Origin: Mesorhizobium australicum
GTDB taxonomy: Bacteria; Pseudomonadota; Alphaproteobacteria; Rhizobiales; Rhizobiaceae
Assembly: GCF_900177325.1 (NCBI RefSeq)
Contig: NZ_FXBL01000004.1
Span: forward strand, 4,965,501-5,029,500
Length of the DNA: 64,000 nucleotides
Direction of reading: 5' to 3'
Below the pieces are notes generated by a model. That model was given only the letters and a program-made list of their open reading frames with translations. It had not been told where the DNA came from and searched no databases. Shown here one piece after another: positions 41,529-49,948 of this stretch (the stretch's first letter is position 1; each line of letters starts with the position of its first letter). Made by a program: the position numbers and the translations under genes.

Positions 41529-42577
41529 GCCGCGCCCCTCTTCTTCGACATGATCCAGCCGAAGCGGGCGACGGCGAAGATCATGACCATGCCCTGCAGC
41601 ACGTTGACGATCTCGATCGGCACGTCGCTGAAGAGCTGGATGGTCGCGCCCGATGCTGCGAGCGCCCCGAACAGGATCGCCGCAAGGAAGATGCCGATCG
41701 CGGAGCCGCGTCCGAGCAGCGCGACGGCGATGCCGGCGAAGCCGTAGCCGGGCGAGAAGCCGGAGACGAAGCGGCCGACATTGCCGAGCGCATGCACCGC
41801 GCCGGCAAGCCCGCCGATGGCCCCTGACAGGAGCATCATCTTGATGATGAGGCCGGGAACATCGATGCCGGACGCCGTGGCGAAGCGCGGATTGAGGCCA
41901 GCCAGCCGCGTCTCGAAACCAAGTGCGGTGCGCTTGCCCCAGAGCCAGTAGAGCAAAAGCAGCGCCACCGCGATCAGGAAACCGGCATTGAGTGTCGAGG
42001 GCGGCATCAGGCGCGGCAGGCGGGCGGCGGCGTCGACCATCGGCGTCGCCGAATTGGCGGAGCCGGGTGCCAGCAGCGGGCCGTTGACCAGGTAGGCCGT
42101 GAGGCTGATGGCGATGAAGTTGAGCATCAGCGTGGTGACGACCTCGTCCACGTCGAGACGGGCCTTGAGCACGCCGGGCACCAGCATCCAGAGCGAGCCG
42201 ACGACGAGGCCGGCGGCAAGCGCCAGCGGCAGGAGGATGGCGGCGGGAAGGCCGACGAAGGTGAAGCCGACATAGGCGGCCGCCAGACCGCCGACATAGA
42301 CGCATCCCTCGACGCCGACATTGAAGGCCCCGGCGCGGAAGGCGATGGCCGTGGCGAGGCCGGTCAGCATCAGCGGCGTCGCAGCCGAAAGGGTGGCGGC
42401 GACGCGGCGCGTTCCGCCGAAGGATTCGACGATCAGCAGGCGATAGACCTCGACCGGGTTATGGCCGGCCAACGCAAGCAGGATCGCAGTGCCCGCAAAG
42501 GCGAGCACCAGCGCCAAGGCAATCGCCAGCGCGGCCTGCAGACGACCGGAAGGCTGTTCGGCAGCGACGGTGCTCAT
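41525..42577 (-). CDS. Nucleoside-type ABC transporter permease (first subunit)
   Basis: 350-aa inner-membrane permease, YufP-like, with about ten hydrophobic segments. Features are AATPLMLTGLATAIAFRAGAFNVGVEG near residues 66-92 and GFSPGYGFAGIAVALLGRGSAIGI near 275. ATG 42577 overlaps the ATPase stop by 4 bp. It forms the channel with the following permease. Confidence 0.92.
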   Translation of the reverse strand: MSTVAAEQPSGRLQAALAIALALVLAFAGTAILLALAGHNPVEVYRLLIVESFGGTRRVAATLSAATPLMLTGLATAIAFRAGAFNVGVEGCVYVGGLAAAYVGFTFVGLPAAILLPLALAAGLVVGSLWMLVPGVLKARLDVDEVVTTLMLNFIAISLTAYLVNGPLLAPGSANSATPMVDAAARLPRLMPPSTLNAGFLIAVALLLLYWLWGKRTALGFETRLAGLNPRFATASGIDVPGLIIKMMLLSGAIGGLAGAVHALGNVGRFVSGFSPGYGFAGIAVALLGRGSAIGIFLAAILFGALAASGATIQLFSDVPIEIVNVLQGMVMIFAVARFGWIMSKKRGAA

Positions 42578-44112
42578 GCGGCAAGCCCTCCGAGCATCAG
42601 GCGGCCGATCTCGTCGATGCGCGCCGAGCCGCGCGACACTTCGCCGGTCGCCTTGCCGCCATAGAGGACGACGATGCGATCCGAGAGCGTGATGAGTTCG
42701 TCGAGCTCCTCGGAAATGAGCAGCACCGCGCCGCCCTTGTCGCGGAAGTCGAGCAGGCATTGATGGATGAAGGCGATGCCGCGGATGTCGACGCCTCGCG
42801 TCGGCTGGCAGGCGAGCAGCACCTTCGGATTTCCGTCGAGCTCACGCCCGACGGCGACGCGCTGCTGGTTGCCGCCGGACAGGCTGGAGGCGGGAAGCTG
42901 GGAGGACGAGCGCTTGACGCCGAAGCGGTCGAGCATCGTCTCGACATGGGTTGCAATCGCACGGCGCTTGAGAAAGCCGGACGACGAGAATTCCGGCCGG
43001 CGATGATGCCCGGCAATCGCGTTCTCGGCGATCGGCGCGACGAGGCACAGGCCCTCATGCGCGCGGTCGGGACTGAGATAGGCGAGGCCCGCGAGACGCC
43101 GGGCACTGAGCGGCAGCGACGAGATGTCGAGCCCGTCGATCCTGATTGCGCCAGCACTCGCCTGGCGCAGGCCGGTGACGATGCCGGAAAGCTCGTCCTG
43201 GCCGTTGCCCGCGACGCCGGCGATGCCGACGATCTCGCCGGCGCGCACGGTGAGGTCCAGTGCATCGAGGCCGGCGGTGCCGCGGCCGGGACGGGCGGAG
43301 ATGCCGGAGAGTTCGAGAACCGGCTTGCCGGCGGCGCTCTCCCGCGCGGAAGGCCGCGCCAGGATCTCGCCGATCATCAGCTCGGCCAGCTTGCCCTTGT
43401 CGGCCTCCGAGGCAGGCAGGCTTGCGACGACCTTGCCGGTGCGGATCACCGTGATGTCGTTGGCGAGCGCCAGCACCTCGTCGAGCTTGTGGCTGATGAA
43501 CAGGATGGTCCGCCCTTCCTCGCGCAGCTTCTTCAGCAGCGTGATGAGCTCGCGCACCTGGGCAGGAGCAAGCACGGCCGTCGGCTCGTCGAGGATCAGC
43601 ACGTCGGCGCCGCGATAAAGCAGGCGCAGGATCTCGACGATCTGGCGCAGGTGAACCGGCGCCTCTTCCTCCGGCACGTCCCAGTCCACCGTGACACCAG
43701 CGAGCTTCTCCAGGCGGCGCGCCTCGGCGAGAGCGGTGTCGCGGTCGATCCTGCCGAGGCCGCCGACCGGTTCCTTGGCGAGGATCAGGTTCTCGAGCAA
43801 AGTGAGCCCCGGCACCAGCATGAATTCCTGGTGCACCATGCCGATGCCGTGCTCGAACGCATCGGCGGGACCAGCGAAGGACACCGGCTCGCTGTTGACG
43901 ACGACGGTGCCTTCGCTCGGCTGGTCCATGCCCTGCAGGATGCGCATGAGCGTCGACTTGCCGGCGCCGTTGCCGCCGACGATCGCATGGATCGTGCCGC
44001 GGCGTGCCGAGAAGTCGATCGCGTCATTGGCCACAAGGCGCCCGAACCGCCTGGTCACGCCGCGCGCGCCCAGGCGGATGTCGGAGGCCGGGACTTTGTC
44101 CTGCCCGGTCAT
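42574..44112 (-). CDS. Nucleoside-type ABC transporter ATPase, double cassette
   Basis: 512-aa ATPase with two tandem nucleotide-binding domains, as in YufO, RbsA and XylG. The first has Walker A GGNGAGKST near residue 48, signature-like VHLRQIVEILRLL and Walker B LILDEPTAVLAP near 173. The second has a degenerate Walker A GVAGNGQDE near 296 with signature LSGGNQQRVAVGREL near 415. A degenerate second site is usual in this family. It energises the two permeases downstream and pairs with the BMP binding protein. Confidence 0.93.
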   Translation of the reverse strand: MTGQDKVPASDIRLGARGVTRRFGRLVANDAIDFSARRGTIHAIVGGNGAGKSTLMRILQGMDQPSEGTVVVNSEPVSFAGPADAFEHGIGMVHQEFMLVPGLTLLENLILAKEPVGGLGRIDRDTALAEARRLEKLAGVTVDWDVPEEEAPVHLRQIVEILRLLYRGADVLILDEPTAVLAPAQVRELITLLKKLREEGRTILFISHKLDEVLALANDITVIRTGKVVASLPASEADKGKLAELMIGEILARPSARESAAGKPVLELSGISARPGRGTAGLDALDLTVRAGEIVGIAGVAGNGQDELSGIVTGLRQASAGAIRIDGLDISSLPLSARRLAGLAYLSPDRAHEGLCLVAPIAENAIAGHHRRPEFSSSGFLKRRAIATHVETMLDRFGVKRSSSQLPASSLSGGNQQRVAVGRELDGNPKVLLACQPTRGVDIRGIAFIHQCLLDFRDKGGAVLLISEELDELITLSDRIVVLYGGKATGEVSRGSARIDEIGRLMLGGLAA

Positions 44113-44128
44113 GGAGCGTCCGTCCCGC

Positions 44129-45163
44129 TTACTTCAGCCAGTCCGGATAGCCCTGGGTGACGACGTTCCAGACCTGCACCTTGCCGGAGAGGATGTCCTG
44201 CTTCGCCGCCTCGACCTTCTCGAGGATCGCAGCCGGGATCAGCTCCTTGGTGTGCTCCATCTCGGACAGGCCGACGCCGCCTTCCTTCAGGCCGAAGGCA
44301 GCCGTCTTGCCCGCCGGGAACGTGTCTGCGGCATAATCCTTGAGCATCGCCTCGACGGCGACGTCGGTGCGCTTGATCATGCTGGTGAGCACCGAGCCGG
44401 GAGCAAGCCCGTCCTGATCGGTGTCGACGCCGATGGCATAGTGCCCGGCTTCCTTGGCCGCCTGGATGACGCCCATGCCGGTGCCGCCGGCGATCTGGTA
44501 GACGATGTCGGCGCCCTGCTCGAACATGGCCTTGGTCATCTGCAGGCCGATCGCCGGATCGGCGAAGTTATTCGAATAGGCGACCAGCACCTTCACGTCC
44601 GGATTGGCGGCCTTGGCGCCTTCCATGTAGCCGGCGATGAACTTGTCGATGCCGGCCGACTTGGTGCCCCCGATCACGCCGATCACCGGCTCGGCATTGA
44701 TGCCCTTGATCGAGGTGTCGGTCGTGACCAGCGCGGCGAGCGTGCCTGCGAGGTAGGAGCCTTCCTGCTCCTGGAACAGGACGGAAGCGACGTTGGCGCC
44801 CTCGCGCACCTGGTTCAGGATCACGTATTTGGTGTCGGGATAGTCCTTGGCGACTTCGGTCAGCGCGTCGCCATGGGCATATTCGAGGTCGACCACGAGG
44901 CCGAAATTGGCATCGGACGCGCGGCGCAGGATATCGACCGCCTGGGCGACGACCTCCTTGGATTCGATCGGACGACCTTCGAGCTTGGTGGCCTCCAGGC
45001 CGCGCTTGAAGCCTTCATAAGCGAGGTCGTTGTAGGACTGATCGCCGAGGCCGCTCTGCGAGATGATCAGAGCAGCAGGTCGATCGTCAGCTTTCGCCGC
45101 CGAGAGTCCAAGGGCCGAGACGAGGGCCAGCATGGCGGTCCCGAGCATCAGTTTGCGGTGCAT
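44129..45163 (-). CDS. BMP family ABC transporter substrate-binding protein
   Basis: 344-aa periplasmic or lipoprotein-type binding protein of the Bmp/PnrA family, which binds purine and other nucleosides. Signal peptide spans residues 1-25 (ending AAKA) without a lipobox cysteine. Landmarks: GLGDQSYNDLAYEGFKRGLEA near 37 and GVIGGTKSAGIDKFIAGYMEGAKAANPDVKVLVAYSNNFADPAIG (near 157-200). AGGAGA lies 6 nt before ATG 45163. The first 77 bp overlap, out of frame, the end of the GntR gene. Confidence 0.92.
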   Translation of the reverse strand: MHRKLMLGTAMLALVSALGLSAAKADDRPAALIISQSGLGDQSYNDLAYEGFKRGLEATKLEGRPIESKEVVAQAVDILRRASDANFGLVVDLEYAHGDALTEVAKDYPDTKYVILNQVREGANVASVLFQEQEGSYLAGTLAALVTTDTSIKGINAEPVIGVIGGTKSAGIDKFIAGYMEGAKAANPDVKVLVAYSNNFADPAIGLQMTKAMFEQGADIVYQIAGGTGMGVIQAAKEAGHYAIGVDTDQDGLAPGSVLTSMIKRTDVAVEAMLKDYAADTFPAGKTAAFGLKEGGVGLSEMEHTKELIPAAILEKVEAAKQDILSGKVQVWNVVTQGYPDWLK

Positions 45164-45923
45164 TGTCGTTCTCCTGACTTGTTAGGGTGTTCCCGGGCCG
45201 ATGCCGCCGCACGAGGCGAGCCTCGTAGGAATAGCGACGGGCATCGTAGATCGCGCTGACGCAGTCCAGGACGGCTCCGTCAGCAGCAAAGGAGTGGCGG
45301 TTGACCGCGACGACGACGCCGTTGCGCGGCAGTCCGAGCAGCTTGCGGTCCTCCGCTTCGGCAGGACGCGCCAAAAGGCTTTCCGTCGCCGAATGGACGG
45401 AAAGGCCGTGGTCGTCGAGATGCCGGTAGAGCGAGAATGACGGATCGGCCGCCCGGTCCTCGGTCAGGCCGATGCGGTCGACCAGCCGGCGTGACAGCAC
45501 CGACCGGTGCCGCGCGATAGGCATGCCGTCGACAAGACGCAGGCGGTCCATAAGGACGAGAGCTTCGTCGCGACCATAGGGAAGGCCGCGCTCCCACACG
45601 GCAGGACCATAGGCGAGCAGCCGGTGCGCGGCCGAATGTCCGGTGGCTTCGACGGCTTCGGTGAAGGAGAGGAGATAGCCGGGCGAGCGCCGCAGCGGCG
45701 CTTCCGCCACAAATGTCCCACTGCCCTGACGGCGCGTGATCAACCCTTCTTCGAGAAGCTGCTCGACGGCACGCGTGACGGTAAAGCGGCTGACGCCGAA
45801 CTCCTTCGCCAATTGCGGTTCGCTGGAGAGACGGGCGCCCGGATCGAGCGACGCGATGCGGACCTTCAGCTCGTCGGCGATCTGAAGGTAGCGCGGCGCA
45901 TGAAGGAGGCGGTCTGCGGACAT
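45087..45923 (-). CDS. GntR family (HutC-type) transcriptional regulator
   Basis: 278-aa regulator. The winged helix is at residues about 12-74 (YLQIADELKVRIASLDPGARLSSEPQLAKEFGVSRFTVTRAVEQL in parts), followed by a UTRA ligand domain ending near YEARLVRRHRP. ATG 45923 follows GAGGAAGAG. About 30 C-terminal residues beyond the UTRA domain read into the signal-peptide region of the binding-protein gene in another frame; this tail may be an accidental extension after loss of an earlier stop. It heads the nucleoside importer operon and likely represses it. Confidence 0.88.
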   Translation of the reverse strand: MSADRLLHAPRYLQIADELKVRIASLDPGARLSSEPQLAKEFGVSRFTVTRAVEQLLEEGLITRRQGSGTFVAEAPLRRSPGYLLSFTEAVEATGHSAAHRLLAYGPAVWERGLPYGRDEALVLMDRLRLVDGMPIARHRSVLSRRLVDRIGLTEDRAADPSFSLYRHLDDHGLSVHSATESLLARPAEAEDRKLLGLPRNGVVVAVNRHSFAADGAVLDCVSAIYDARRYSYEARLVRRHRPGNTLTSQENDNAPQTDARDRHAGPRLGPWTLGGES

Positions 45924-45939
45924 CTCTTCCTCAACTTGT

Positions 45940-45955
45940 CCAGTCAACTGATCAG
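45940..45955. promoter_or_regulatory. Candidate GntR operator upstream of gntR
   Basis: An 8-bp palindrome CTGATCAG (45948-45955) adjoins a near-palindromic TTGACTGGACAA stretch on the minus strand, 17-32 bp before the gntR start. HutC-type regulators often autoregulate through such sites. Weak evidence. Confidence 0.35.
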
Positions 45956-46099
45956 ATTTTGAAAGCCGGCGCAAGAGGCACGCCGCGGTTTGCCGACAGA
46001 AGATGGAGCACGCCGCGATGGGACGGCCGCAACAAATGCCCTCCCGCTGTCAGCGAGGCGAAGCCGGCGAAAATAGGAGAAGCTCACACGCGGCGAACG
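45956..46099. other. Intergenic region between gntR and the toxin gene
   Basis: This 144-bp stretch separates the GntR gene from the convergent end of the toxin gene. It must hold the gntR promoter, but I see no clear -35/-10 pair, hairpin or ORF. Confidence 0.4.
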
Positions 46100-46609
46100 T
46101 TAGGATCGCGCGGACGAGACCGAGGCGGCGATATCAGAAATCGAGCGGAAGAGGACCAGCGGATCGTCCTTCGAGGCCATGAAGCCACGCCGGAGCCAGA
46201 AGGCGGCCGCCTCGTCATCTACCGCATTCACGACGAGCGCACGCCCGCCGACAAGCGAAGCAGCCGCCACGCAACGTTGGAGCGCGTGCTTGACCAACCC
46301 CGTCCCGATACCTTTGCCCTTCCACCGTTCATCCGTCGCAAGCTGGCCGAGCAGCAGACAAGGAACAGGATCGGGCGGCTGTCCGGTTCGGATCGATCGC
46401 GGCAGCCGGCCTGGCACGATGGCGGTTGGGGCAAGGCCGTAGTAGCCCACCACGCGGTTCTGCTCGTGGACGACGATAACCGCCGTAAAGCTTTTCTTCT
46501 GGTTCGACAGCGCCCGCGTCTTCAACCAACGGTCCAGCACCGGCTTGCCGCAGGAGAACTCCGATACGTCATGCAACGCGGAGATCGGCTCGGGAGCGGA
46601 GAGGGCCAA
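46100..46609 (-). CDS. GNAT acetyltransferase, TacT-like toxin
   Basis: 169-aa GNAT-fold acetyltransferase. HDVSEFSCGKPVLDRWLKTRALSNQ near the N-terminus, VVGYYGLAPTAIV near 52, the acetyl-CoA loop DERWKGKGIGTGLVKHAL near 92-109 and DDEAAAFWLRRGFM near 130-143 are typical of TacT/AtaT toxins that acetylate aminoacyl-tRNA. Start is TTG 46609, with GGGGA 7 nt upstream inside the end of the antitoxin gene. It lies 3 bp after a DUF1778 antitoxin, the canonical order. Cognate tRNA unknown. Confidence 0.88.
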   Translation of the reverse strand: MALSAPEPISALHDVSEFSCGKPVLDRWLKTRALSNQKKSFTAVIVVHEQNRVVGYYGLAPTAIVPGRLPRSIRTGQPPDPVPCLLLGQLATDERWKGKGIGTGLVKHALQRCVAAASLVGGRALVVNAVDDEAAAFWLRRGFMASKDDPLVLFRSISDIAASVSSARS

Positions 46610-46612
46610 GCC

Positions 46613-46915
46613 TCATTCCCCGGCTTTCGACACGTCCTGCTCCCAAGGGGCGGGGCGGCGCAGCAATTCGACCATTTCCGGAACAGCGCTGGCCGGAGTT
46701 GAAAGGGTCTTGAGGAACGCGTCGAAACCATCCGCGCTCATTCTGATCGGCACCGTTTCCATGAGCACGTCCTCGGCGGCACGCACGGCAGCCTCGCGCA
46801 CGAAATCGGTCCGCGAACGCCCACGCAGCGACGCGGCACGGTCTATGACGGCAATGTCGGCATCGGGCAGCCGCATGGAAAGCGGATGGTCTTTCCGTTC
46901 AGCGATACGAGACAT
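46613..46915 (-). CDS. DUF1778 ribbon-helix-helix antitoxin (TacA-like)
   Basis: 100-aa antitoxin. The N-terminal ribbon-helix-helix DNA-binding part is HPLSMRLPDADIAVIDRAASLRGRSRTDFVREAA (residues about 10-43, in parts); the C-terminal half wraps and neutralises the GNAT toxin in known pairs. It precedes the toxin gene by 3 bp. The RHH domain should bind the TACAC direct repeats overlapping its own promoter. Confidence 0.9.
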   Translation of the reverse strand: MSRIAERKDHPLSMRLPDADIAVIDRAASLRGRSRTDFVREAAVRAAEDVLMETVPIRMSADGFDAFLKTLSTPASAVPEMVELLRRPAPWEQDVSKAGE

Positions 46916-46936
46916 GGCATTTCTCCAGATCGCCGG

Positions 46937-46965
46937 AGTGTATCAACGTGTAGCGCATTTTGCAA
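46937..46965 (-). promoter_or_regulatory. Promoter and direct-repeat operator of the toxin-antitoxin pair
   Basis: Minus-strand TTGCAA (46960-46965) and TACACT (46937-46942) with 17-bp spacer, about 22 bp before the antitoxin ATG. The direct repeat TACAC-N5-TACAC (46938-46952) covers the -10 box with 10-bp periodicity, the arrangement expected for an RHH autorepressor. Confidence 0.6.
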
Positions 46966-47023
46966 TACATCCTCGTCAACCGGTGGATTGCCGCCGTCCA
47001 GATCGAAGTTCTCGGCCGGCGCT

Positions 47024-47620
47024 CTATCCGCCCGTCGCCGTCGGCTCCTCGCGCGCGATGGCCGACCAGCACATCTCGGCGATCTGCCGCCGTTCCAGCT
47101 CGGTCAACGGAGAACCGTCGGCGCGACGCCATTTCAGCGTGTTGCGGATGCCACCGCCGATATATGCGCCCATGACGTCGGGGTCGAAGTCGCGCAGCAC
47201 ACCCGCGGCATGCGCCTCGGTGAAGATCTTGGTGGTGAAATCCGTCACGGGCGCAAACAGCGACCGCAGTTCGCCGGGCTGCAGCAGCGGGATGTTGGAC
47301 AGGTATTCGAACAGGATCGCCTGCTCGGGATCGGCCCATATCAGGCGGATGTAGTCGTCGATGTAGCGCCGGACCCGGGTTTCATGCGGAACCTCGGGCC
47401 CATGCTCGATGATGAGGGAGGAGCCCACCTTGGCGGTCAGCCTTTGGTACACTCCGCGAACCATCTCCTCTTTCGAGGCGAAATAGATATAGAGCGTGCC
47501 GGTGGCGACCCCGGCCACCTGAGCGATCTCCGCCATCGAGCATTGAAGGCCGTTTTTCACGATCAGGTCAGAGGCGGCAGACAGTATGCGCTCGCGCTTG
47601 TCGATGACGGGTGCGTCCAA
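47024..47620 (-). CDS. TetR/AcrR family transcriptional regulator
   Basis: 198-aa repressor. HTH at residues about 9-52 (ILSAASDLIVKNGLQCSMAEIAQVAGVATGTLYIYFASKEEM in parts). I favour TTG 47620, with GGGAGGA 5 nt upstream, over ATG 47653, because the latter lies inside the palindromic operator and lacks a good ribosome site. It is divergent from the phosphodiesterase/Ugp-like operon and separated by 114 bp, so it probably controls that operon and itself. Confidence 0.88.
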   Translation of the reverse strand: MDAPVIDKRERILSAASDLIVKNGLQCSMAEIAQVAGVATGTLYIYFASKEEMVRGVYQRLTAKVGSSLIIEHGPEVPHETRVRRYIDDYIRLIWADPEQAILFEYLSNIPLLQPGELRSLFAPVTDFTTKIFTEAHAAGVLRDFDPDVMGAYIGGGIRNTLKWRRADGSPLTELERRQIAEMCWSAIAREEPTATGG

Positions 47621-47637
47621 CTGATTCCTCCCAACCT

Positions 47638-47657
47638 GTGAATGAATGTTCATTCAC
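47638..47657. promoter_or_regulatory. TetR operator
   Basis: GTGAATGAA-TG-TTCATTCAC, perfect 9-bp inverted arms with 2-bp centre, a classic TetR-type operator. It lies between the divergent tetR and phosphodiesterase genes, 18 bp upstream of the preferred tetR start and downstream of a possible minus-strand promoter (TTGACG at 47687-47692, CTATGT at 47663-47668). Confidence 0.75.
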
Positions 47658-47734
47658 CTGTCACATAGCATGGCTACTCCTGCCCGCGTCAAGCATGAGC
47701 GCCGGGTTGTCGCCTGGCCGCACAGGAGTATTCA

Positions 47735-48619
47735 ATGGCCGACGCCCTCACCTTCGTTCACCTGACGGACCTTCATATCGGCAATCCGGCCGTCCAGGAC
47801 GATCACCTCTATTCCGACACGGCTGCCACGCTCCGCGCTATCCTCGCGGATGTGAAGCGCCTGGTGCCGCAGCCCCGCTTCATCGTCGCCAGCGGCGACC
47901 TGACCAATACCGGCGACCAGGAAAGCTACGAGCAGCTGAAGGCGATCATCGCCGAGGCCGAGCTCGACATGCCGATCCTCTATACGCTCGGCAATCACGA
48001 CAAGCGTTCCGGCTTCTATCCCGCCATGCTCGGCCAGGCCGAGAACATCGACAAGCCCTACGATCATTCGGCGGTCGTCGACGGCATCCACATCATCCTC
48101 GTCGACACCAGCGTGCCCTTCAAGATCGGCGGCCATTTCGAGCCCGGCCAGGTCGAATGGCTGGAGAGCGAGCTGGACCGTCATCCCGAGTTGCCGAAGC
48201 TGATTGTCATGCATCATGCGCCCGCGCTCGATTTCCATGCCGCCGAACTCGAATGGGAGTCGCTCTCCTTCGAGGGAACCGAGGCCCTGCGCCGCACGCT
48301 CGAAGGCCGCAGCGGCATTCTCGGCATCCTCTCCGGCCACATCCACTACGACCGAGTCAGCCACTGGCACGGGATTCCGGTCGTGGTCGGCATCGGCCAG
48401 CACGCGGCGACCGACGTGCTCTACCTGCATGAGGGCCTGCGCATGGTCGCCGGCGCCTCCTTCGCGCTCGGCACGGTCCGCGACTCGGGCCTCAGCATCT
48501 CCTTCGTGCCGCAGCCGGCCGACCGCCGCGAGCTCAAGGTCCACACCTTCGCGGGCATGTCCGAGCTGATCAAGCACTACGAAACCGACGCGGCCGCCGC
48601 CGCGGTGGCAGCACAGTAA
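47735..48619 (+). CDS. Metallophosphodiesterase (calcineurin-like, CpdA/GpdQ type)
   Basis: 294-aa cytoplasmic metallophosphoesterase with all dinuclear metal ligands: D12 and H14 (TDLH), D55 (SGDLTNTGD), N87-H88 (GNHD), H160 region (VMHHAP) and H202/H204 (GHIH). It resembles the cAMP phosphodiesterase CpdA and the glycerophosphodiesterase GpdQ. No signal peptide. AGGAG precedes ATG 47735. As first gene of a Ugp-like importer cluster, hydrolysis of an imported glycerophosphodiester is more likely than cAMP turnover. Confidence 0.9.
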   Translation: MADALTFVHLTDLHIGNPAVQDDHLYSDTAATLRAILADVKRLVPQPRFIVASGDLTNTGDQESYEQLKAIIAEAELDMPILYTLGNHDKRSGFYPAMLGQAENIDKPYDHSAVVDGIHIILVDTSVPFKIGGHFEPGQVEWLESELDRHPELPKLIVMHHAPALDFHAAELEWESLSFEGTEALRRTLEGRSGILGILSGHIHYDRVSHWHGIPVVVGIGQHAATDVLYLHEGLRMVAGASFALGTVRDSGLSISFVPQPADRRELKVHTFAGMSELIKHYETDAAAAAVAAQ

Positions 48620-48635
48620 ACCCAGGAGTCCTCCC

Positions 48636-49940
48636 ATGAACCGCAAGACATTCCTGGCCGGCGCGACAGCGCTGGTCATGACGGGCCTTTGCGCGCCCGC
48701 CTTCGCCCAGGCGATCCCCGCGACCGTCGATCAGCCAGTGACGATCAGCTATTACAACTACAACCTCGCCTCGGCCGGCAACGGCGCAGAAGCGACCAAG
48801 AAGATGATCGCCGACTTCGAGAAGGCGAATCCGAACATCAAGGTCGAGGGCGTCGGCGCCAGCTCGGCGGACATCACCAGCCGCATCCAGGCCGACGTGG
48901 CCGCCGGACGCATCCCCGACGTCGTTCAGATGGTCTTCTCCGACCTGAACTTCACCGTCGACAATCTCGGCGCCGTAGCACTCGAGGACATCGTCCCGGC
49001 CGACGAGCTGAAGAAGCACTTCGAGGGCATCACGCCCAACGGACTGCAGCTCGGCGTGGTCAACGGCAAGACCTACGGGCTCGCCTACACCTTCTCGACG
49101 CCCGTCCTGTTCTACAATGCGGATCTTTTCCGCCAGGCCGGGCTCGATCCGGAGAACCCGCCCAAGACCTGGGCCGAGGTGAAGGCAGCCGCACTCGCGA
49201 TCGTCGACAAGACGGATGCCGAGGGCATTGCCACCGGCATCTTCGGGCCGAGCGCCGGCGACTGGTTGTTCCAGGGCGTGCTGCGCTCCAACAATGGCGG
49301 CATCATCTCGGCCGACCGCAAGCAGCTCGCCTTCGCGGATCCGGCCTCGGTCGAGGCGGTGGCGATGCTGCGCGACCTCTATGACAGCGGCGCCTACACC
49401 AATGTCGAAGTCCAGGCCGCCATGGAAGGCATGGCCTCGGGCAAAATCGGCATGTATCTGCAGACTTCGGCGATCCAGGGCTTCCTGGTGAAGGGCGCGG
49501 AAGGCAAGTTCGAGCTGCGCGCGAGCACCATGCCGCGCTTCGGCGACAAGCCGCAGCGCCCGAACAATTCCGGCAGCGCGCTGGTGATCCTGAGCAAGGA
49601 CCCGGTCAAGCAGCGGGCCGCGTGGGAGCTGATGAAGGCGATGACCTCGAAGGAGGCCTATACCGTCATCACCTCGCAGATCGGCTACCTGCCGCTGCGC
49701 ACCGACATCGTCGACGATCCGAACTATCTCGGCGAATGGGTCAAGAAGCATCCGCTGATCAAGCCGAACCTCGAACAGCTCGCCATCCTGGAGCGCTGGG
49801 AATCCTTCCCCGGCCCGAACTATCGCCAGATCCAGAAGACCATGATGGAAGGCGCCGAGCTCGCCGTATTCGGTGGTGTCGAGCCGGCCGAGGCGATGAA
49901 GGCCGCGCAGGACAACGCCCAGACCCTGATGCCGAAGTGA
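48636..49940 (+). CDS. ABC transporter substrate-binding protein (UgpB-like)
   Basis: 434-aa periplasmic family-1 binding protein. Signal peptide at residues 1-25 (ending PAFAQA). Core features are TISYYNYNLASAGNGAEATKKMIADFEKANPNI near 32-64 (in parts), VVNGKTYGLAYTFSTPVLFYNADLFRQAG near 137-165 and PQRPNNSGSALVILSKDPVKQRAAWEL near 303. Together with UgpC-like ATPase and two permeases it imports glycerol-3-phosphate, a glycerophosphodiester or a sugar. A strong hairpin follows the gene. Confidence 0.92.
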   Translation: MNRKTFLAGATALVMTGLCAPAFAQAIPATVDQPVTISYYNYNLASAGNGAEATKKMIADFEKANPNIKVEGVGASSADITSRIQADVAAGRIPDVVQMVFSDLNFTVDNLGAVALEDIVPADELKKHFEGITPNGLQLGVVNGKTYGLAYTFSTPVLFYNADLFRQAGLDPENPPKTWAEVKAAALAIVDKTDAEGIATGIFGPSAGDWLFQGVLRSNNGGIISADRKQLAFADPASVEAVAMLRDLYDSGAYTNVEVQAAMEGMASGKIGMYLQTSAIQGFLVKGAEGKFELRASTMPRFGDKPQRPNNSGSALVILSKDPVKQRAAWELMKAMTSKEAYTVITSQIGYLPLRTDIVDDPNYLGEWVKKHPLIKPNLEQLAILERWESFPGPNYRQIQKTMMEGAELAVFGGVEPAEAMKAAQDNAQTLMPK

Positions 49941-49948
49941 CGAAAAGC

